Source: Alkalihalobacillus alcalophilus ATCC 27647 = CGMCC 1.3604 (GTDB taxonomy: Bacteria; Bacillota; Bacilli; Bacillales; Bacillaceae_D). From it: DNA of 64,000 nucleotides. A program made the translations under genes and the position numbers. The stretch is taken from NCBI RefSeq assembly GCF_000292245.2, contig NZ_ALPT02000001.1, positions 62,001 through 126,000 on the forward strand, in the 5' to 3' direction. Shown here piece after piece: positions 61,961 through 64,000 of this stretch (its first letter is position 1; each line of letters begins with the position of its first letter). The notes under the pieces were generated by a model. The model saw only the letters and a program-made list of their open reading frames with translations. It was not told the DNA's origin and did no database searches.

Positions 61961-62220
61961 GGAGCGATAGCCGAAGGGTCTGAAACAAGTAGAACATAAA
62001 TCACTCCCATGTCTGGTTTCTGTTTGGTAGCGACCACCCAAGCTCTTCATTTTAGTGCACAGTTTCCTTCAACAGCCTACTAAGAGATGTGTTCAAACTG
62101 TCAACGATTGAACCGTCCATGTAAAATCAATTTGAGTATTGTATCGCCCTAAAGTCAATCTCTATCAACGGTTAAGGGTCCATTATACGCTGCGAAAGTT
62201 GAGTAATTAAAAAATGCTAA

Positions 62221-62249
62221 TTGACAGATCATTATTCATATGATAAATT
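62221..62249 (+). promoter_or_regulatory. serA promoter
   Basis: TTGACA (62221-62226) is followed after 17 bp by TAAATT (62244-62249), upstream of the T-box leader. Element C ends only 16 bp before the -35 box. Confidence 0.6.
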
Positions 62250-62278
62250 ATCTAACAATTAGCAATCATTAAAAACTT

Positions 62279-62522
62279 TGATGAAGAATGAAAAAATCGG
62301 TTCAATTGTAGAGAGCTAGTGGTCGGTGCAAACTAGTTTGAGCCATTTTGGATAGCCCTTCTGAGTTGATGTGTTGAATGCCTTTATAAGTAGGCACATC
62401 CGGATAATCCGTTATCTTTTGACTAAAGTAGTCTCTAAGATGCACAGCTGTGCATAAACGAGGGTGGTACCGCGGTTAATACCTTCCGCCCCTCACATAC
62501 CGTGAGGGGCGGAAGTTTTTTT
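62279..62522 (+). ncRNA. T-box riboswitch upstream of serA (tRNA-Ser likely)
   Basis: The leader shows the T-box features in order: a Stem I start AGAGAGCTAGTGGTCGGTGC, the T-box core AGGGTGGTACCGCG at 62461-62474, and a terminator CTTCCGCCCCTCAC with GTGAGGGGCGGAAG then TTTTTTT (62483-62522). The antiterminator would pair the T-box with the 5' arm of the terminator. The specifier codon is not certain by eye; since the gene makes serine, a Ser codon (candidates TCT or AGT around 62371-62377) is expected. Confidence 0.93.
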
Positions 62523-62619
62523 GTGTAACGCTTTCATTTTATTTTGTCTTTTCAGAAAAAAGAGAATTGACTATACCACAGCAAAGCGTTACAGTAAAAT
62601 CAAAAAGGAGTGTAGAGAA

Positions 62620-64000
62620 ATGAGTGATCAAGCAGTGGCTGAAAAAGTAAAAAAGGTGGAAACACAAACAAAATACCATATTTTAGTATCTGATTCCATG
62701 AGTGAAGAAGGTTTATTACCTTTATTAAAAAGTGATCGGGTTGAATGTGTCCAACAAAACGTCGACCATGTTTTAGATTTAACACCCTTTGATGCTCTAC
62801 TCGTTCGAAGTGCAACTAAAGTAACAGGTGAATTACTCGATCAAATGCCAAACTTAAAAATTGTAGCCCGGGCAGGGGTTGGTGTCGATAATATTGATTT
62901 AGATGCGGCGACTAAACGCGGGGTTGTCGTTGTAAACGCTCCTGACGGAAATACAATCTCAACAGCTGAGCATACTTTTGCGATGATTTGCTCCTTGCTT
63001 CGAAAGATTCCCCAAGCGAATGCTTCGATCAAAAGTGGCAACTGGGACCGTAAATCATTCCAAGGCTCAGAACTACGTGGCAAAACACTTGGAATCGTTG
63101 GATTTGGCCGAATCGGAACTCAAATCGCCCAAAGAGCTAAGGCGTTTGAAATGCCTTTACTCGTCTTTGATCCTTTTTTAACAAAAGAACGGGCCGAAAA
63201 AATTGGCGTCACTAAAGCATCCTTAGATGAGTTATTAGAAAAAGCTGATATTATTACTGTCCATACCCCCTTAACAAAAGAAACAAAAGGACTTTTAGGA
63301 ATGAAAAATATCGGCAAAACAAAACAAGGTGTCTTTTTAATCAACTGTGCTCGTGGTGGAATTATTGATGAACAGGCTCTCAAACATTATTTAGCGAACG
63401 GCCATATTGCCGGTGCTGCGTTAGATGTATTTGAAGAAGAACCGGCCACTGATCGAGAATTAATTGATTTTGAAAATGTCATTACAACACCGCATATTGC
63501 TGCTTCTACCGTAGAAGCACAACTAAATGTTGCTTCTCAAGTGTCAGAAGAAGTTTTGAATTTCTTAGAAGGTGAACCAGCAAAAAATTCAATTAACCTT
63601 CCAGCCTTATCAAAAGAAATATATATAAAGGTCAAACCTTTTTATGATTTATCGAAAAAAATGGGAACATTTCTTTCACAAGTCATGAAAACACCAGTAA
63701 AAGAAATTGAAGTGTTTTATAGTGGGACCGTCACTAATTTAGAAACAACAGTGACAACTCGAAGTTTAATTGCAGGCTTTTTGCAACCGCGTGTAGATGC
63801 TGCGGTTAATGATGTTAATGCCTCATTGATTGCCAAAGAAAGAGGGATTAGTTTTGGTGAAAAGCATGTAACAAAATCTTATGGTTATTCTAATTTGATC
63901 CATGCCATCGTTCATGGAGAAGATCGTCGTTTTGAGATTCAAGGTACGTATATAAAAGAGTACGGGGCAAGAATTGTCAATGTCAATGGGTTTAATGTTG
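62620..64000 (+). CDS. serA: D-3-phosphoglycerate dehydrogenase, cut by window end
   Basis: It starts serine synthesis by oxidising 3-phosphoglycerate with NAD. 460 codons are present. The N-terminal catalytic segments include VRSATKVTGELLD and RAGVGVDNIDLDAATKRG. The NAD fold is LGIVGFGRIGTQIAQRAKAF near residue 165. NCARGGIIDE and TPHIAAST carry the catalytic Arg, Glu and His. From about residue 345 the intervening/ASB domain begins, and the ACT domain, if present, lies beyond the window. The ATG at 62620 has AAGGAG eleven bases upstream. An extra ~18-residue Lys/Glu-rich N-terminal extension precedes the usual start. Confidence 0.96.
   Translation, partial: MSDQAVAEKVKKVETQTKYHILVSDSMSEEGLLPLLKSDRVECVQQNVDHVLDLTPFDALLVRSATKVTGELLDQMPNLKIVARAGVGVDNIDLDAATKRGVVVVNAPDGNTISTAEHTFAMICSLLRKIPQANASIKSGNWDRKSFQGSELRGKTLGIVGFGRIGTQIAQRAKAFEMPLLVFDPFLTKERAEKIGVTKASLDELLEKADIITVHTPLTKETKGLLGMKNIGKTKQGVFLINCARGGIIDEQALKHYLANGHIAGAALDVFEEEPATDRELIDFENVITTPHIAASTVEAQLNVASQVSEEVLNFLEGEPAKNSINLPALSKEIYIKVKPFYDLSKKMGTFLSQVMKTPVKEIEVFYSGTVTNLETTVTTRSLIAGFLQPRVDAAVNDVNASLIAKERGISFGEKHVTKSYGYSNLIHAIVHGEDRRFEIQGTYIKEYGARIVNVNGFNV

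Larger units (their letters stand above)
61289..62204. mobile_element. element C: third copy, with central segment inverted (916 bp)
   Basis: Terminal repeats ACTCAACTTTCGCA (61289-61302) and TGCGAAAGTTGAGT (62191-62204) are exact and are flanked by AATTA on both sides (61284-61288 and 62205-62209). The left flank (CGTTCAACTAGTTGGCAG...) corresponds to the right end of A and the left end of B. The centre between the modules, however, runs in the same direction as in A, so it is inverted relative to the flanks. A partial second copy of a module tail (TCTGTTTGGTAGCGACC at about 62020-62036) makes C longer. No transposase gene. Confidence 0.85.

Noticed and set aside
27813..62204. Elements A-C as group II introns or IS elements in the strict sense
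   Set aside because: No reverse transcriptase or transposase frame, no intron domain V-like sequence seen, and terminal inverted repeats plus target duplications argue for DNA transposition in trans.
62360..62380. Reading a definite specifier codon in the serA T-box
   Set aside because: Several Ser codons are possible in the Stem I 3' arm and the internal loop cannot be fixed by eye; a folding alignment to other T-boxes is needed.

Overview
The window looks like chromosomal core from a low-GC, endospore-forming Bacillaceae, most like the alkaliphilic Bacillus/Alkalihalobacillus group. Evidence for this: spore genes (spoIVA, a SpoVIF-type gene, sleB-ypeB), TRAP (mtrB), a T-box, an S-box, PrsW, MecA/YpbH, YpdA, and a gene order close to the B. 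subtilis mtrA-to-aroA and yphA-to-ypbH segments. Almost everything from 0.9 to 57.8 kb is on the minus strand; ansA, a 73-aa gene, fer and serA are on plus.

Layout, left to right. 1-0.85 kb: end-truncated unknown gene, a candidate CcpA-controlled small RNA, and a 3 x 52-bp tandem repeat. 0.86-13.3 kb: the aromatic supraoperon aroC-aroB-aroH-trpEDCFBA-hisC-tyrA-aroA (transcribed right to left), with its own trp promoter and a TRAP-controlled leader before trpE. 13.5-23.9 kb: cheR, ndk, hepT, a three-gene futalosine-type menaquinone insert (MqnA-, UbiX- and UbiA-like), menG, hepS, mtrB, folE, spoIVA, yphF, yphE; the usual hbs between spoIVA and folE is absent. 24.2-35.7 kb: spoVIF, gpsA, plsY, der, mobile-like element A, yphA, an S1-domain protein, plsC, cmk, the c-di-GMP receptor ypfA/motI, ypeB, sleB. 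35.9-42.5 kb: an S-box-controlled methionine operon metI - (Hcy methyltransferase/MTHFR) - metH. 42.6-46.6 kb: small zinc-ribbon protein, prsW, ansA, ypdA, ddl. 46.8-47.6 kb: element B. 47.7-57.8 kb: ypbH, a CarH-like MerR/B12-fold regulator, ypbG, a frameshifted anti-sigma gene behind an ECF sigma gene, an M20 amidohydrolase, two tiny genes, ypbF, a short membrane protein, ypbD, recS, ypbB. 58.1-61.2 kb: fer, a TSUP permease, a FadR-type regulator, an M14/LysM endopeptidase. 61.3-62.2 kb: element C. 62.2-64 kb: T-box and serA (cut by the window end).

How it works together: the aro genes make chorismate, which trpE, aroH and MqnA all draw on, and MtrB (encoded 10 kb away) should sense tryptophan and bind the trp leader. 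HepS/HepT make the prenyl chain for the UbiA-like enzyme, and MenG finishes menaquinone. The methionine operon captures sulfur on homoserine esters and methylates homocysteine through two alternative methyltransferase modules under SAM feedback.

The most unusual material is non-coding. Three ~0.9-kb elements (A, B, C) share a 14-bp terminal inverted repeat; A and C have exact 5-bp target duplications, and none has a transposase. Each carries two ~105-bp hairpin modules in inverted orientation. In copy C the segment between the modules is flipped relative to A and B. The modules, plus a lone relative at 29.6 kb, keep a core motif while their stem sequences change with pairing preserved. All calls are by reading; no database or folding program was run.
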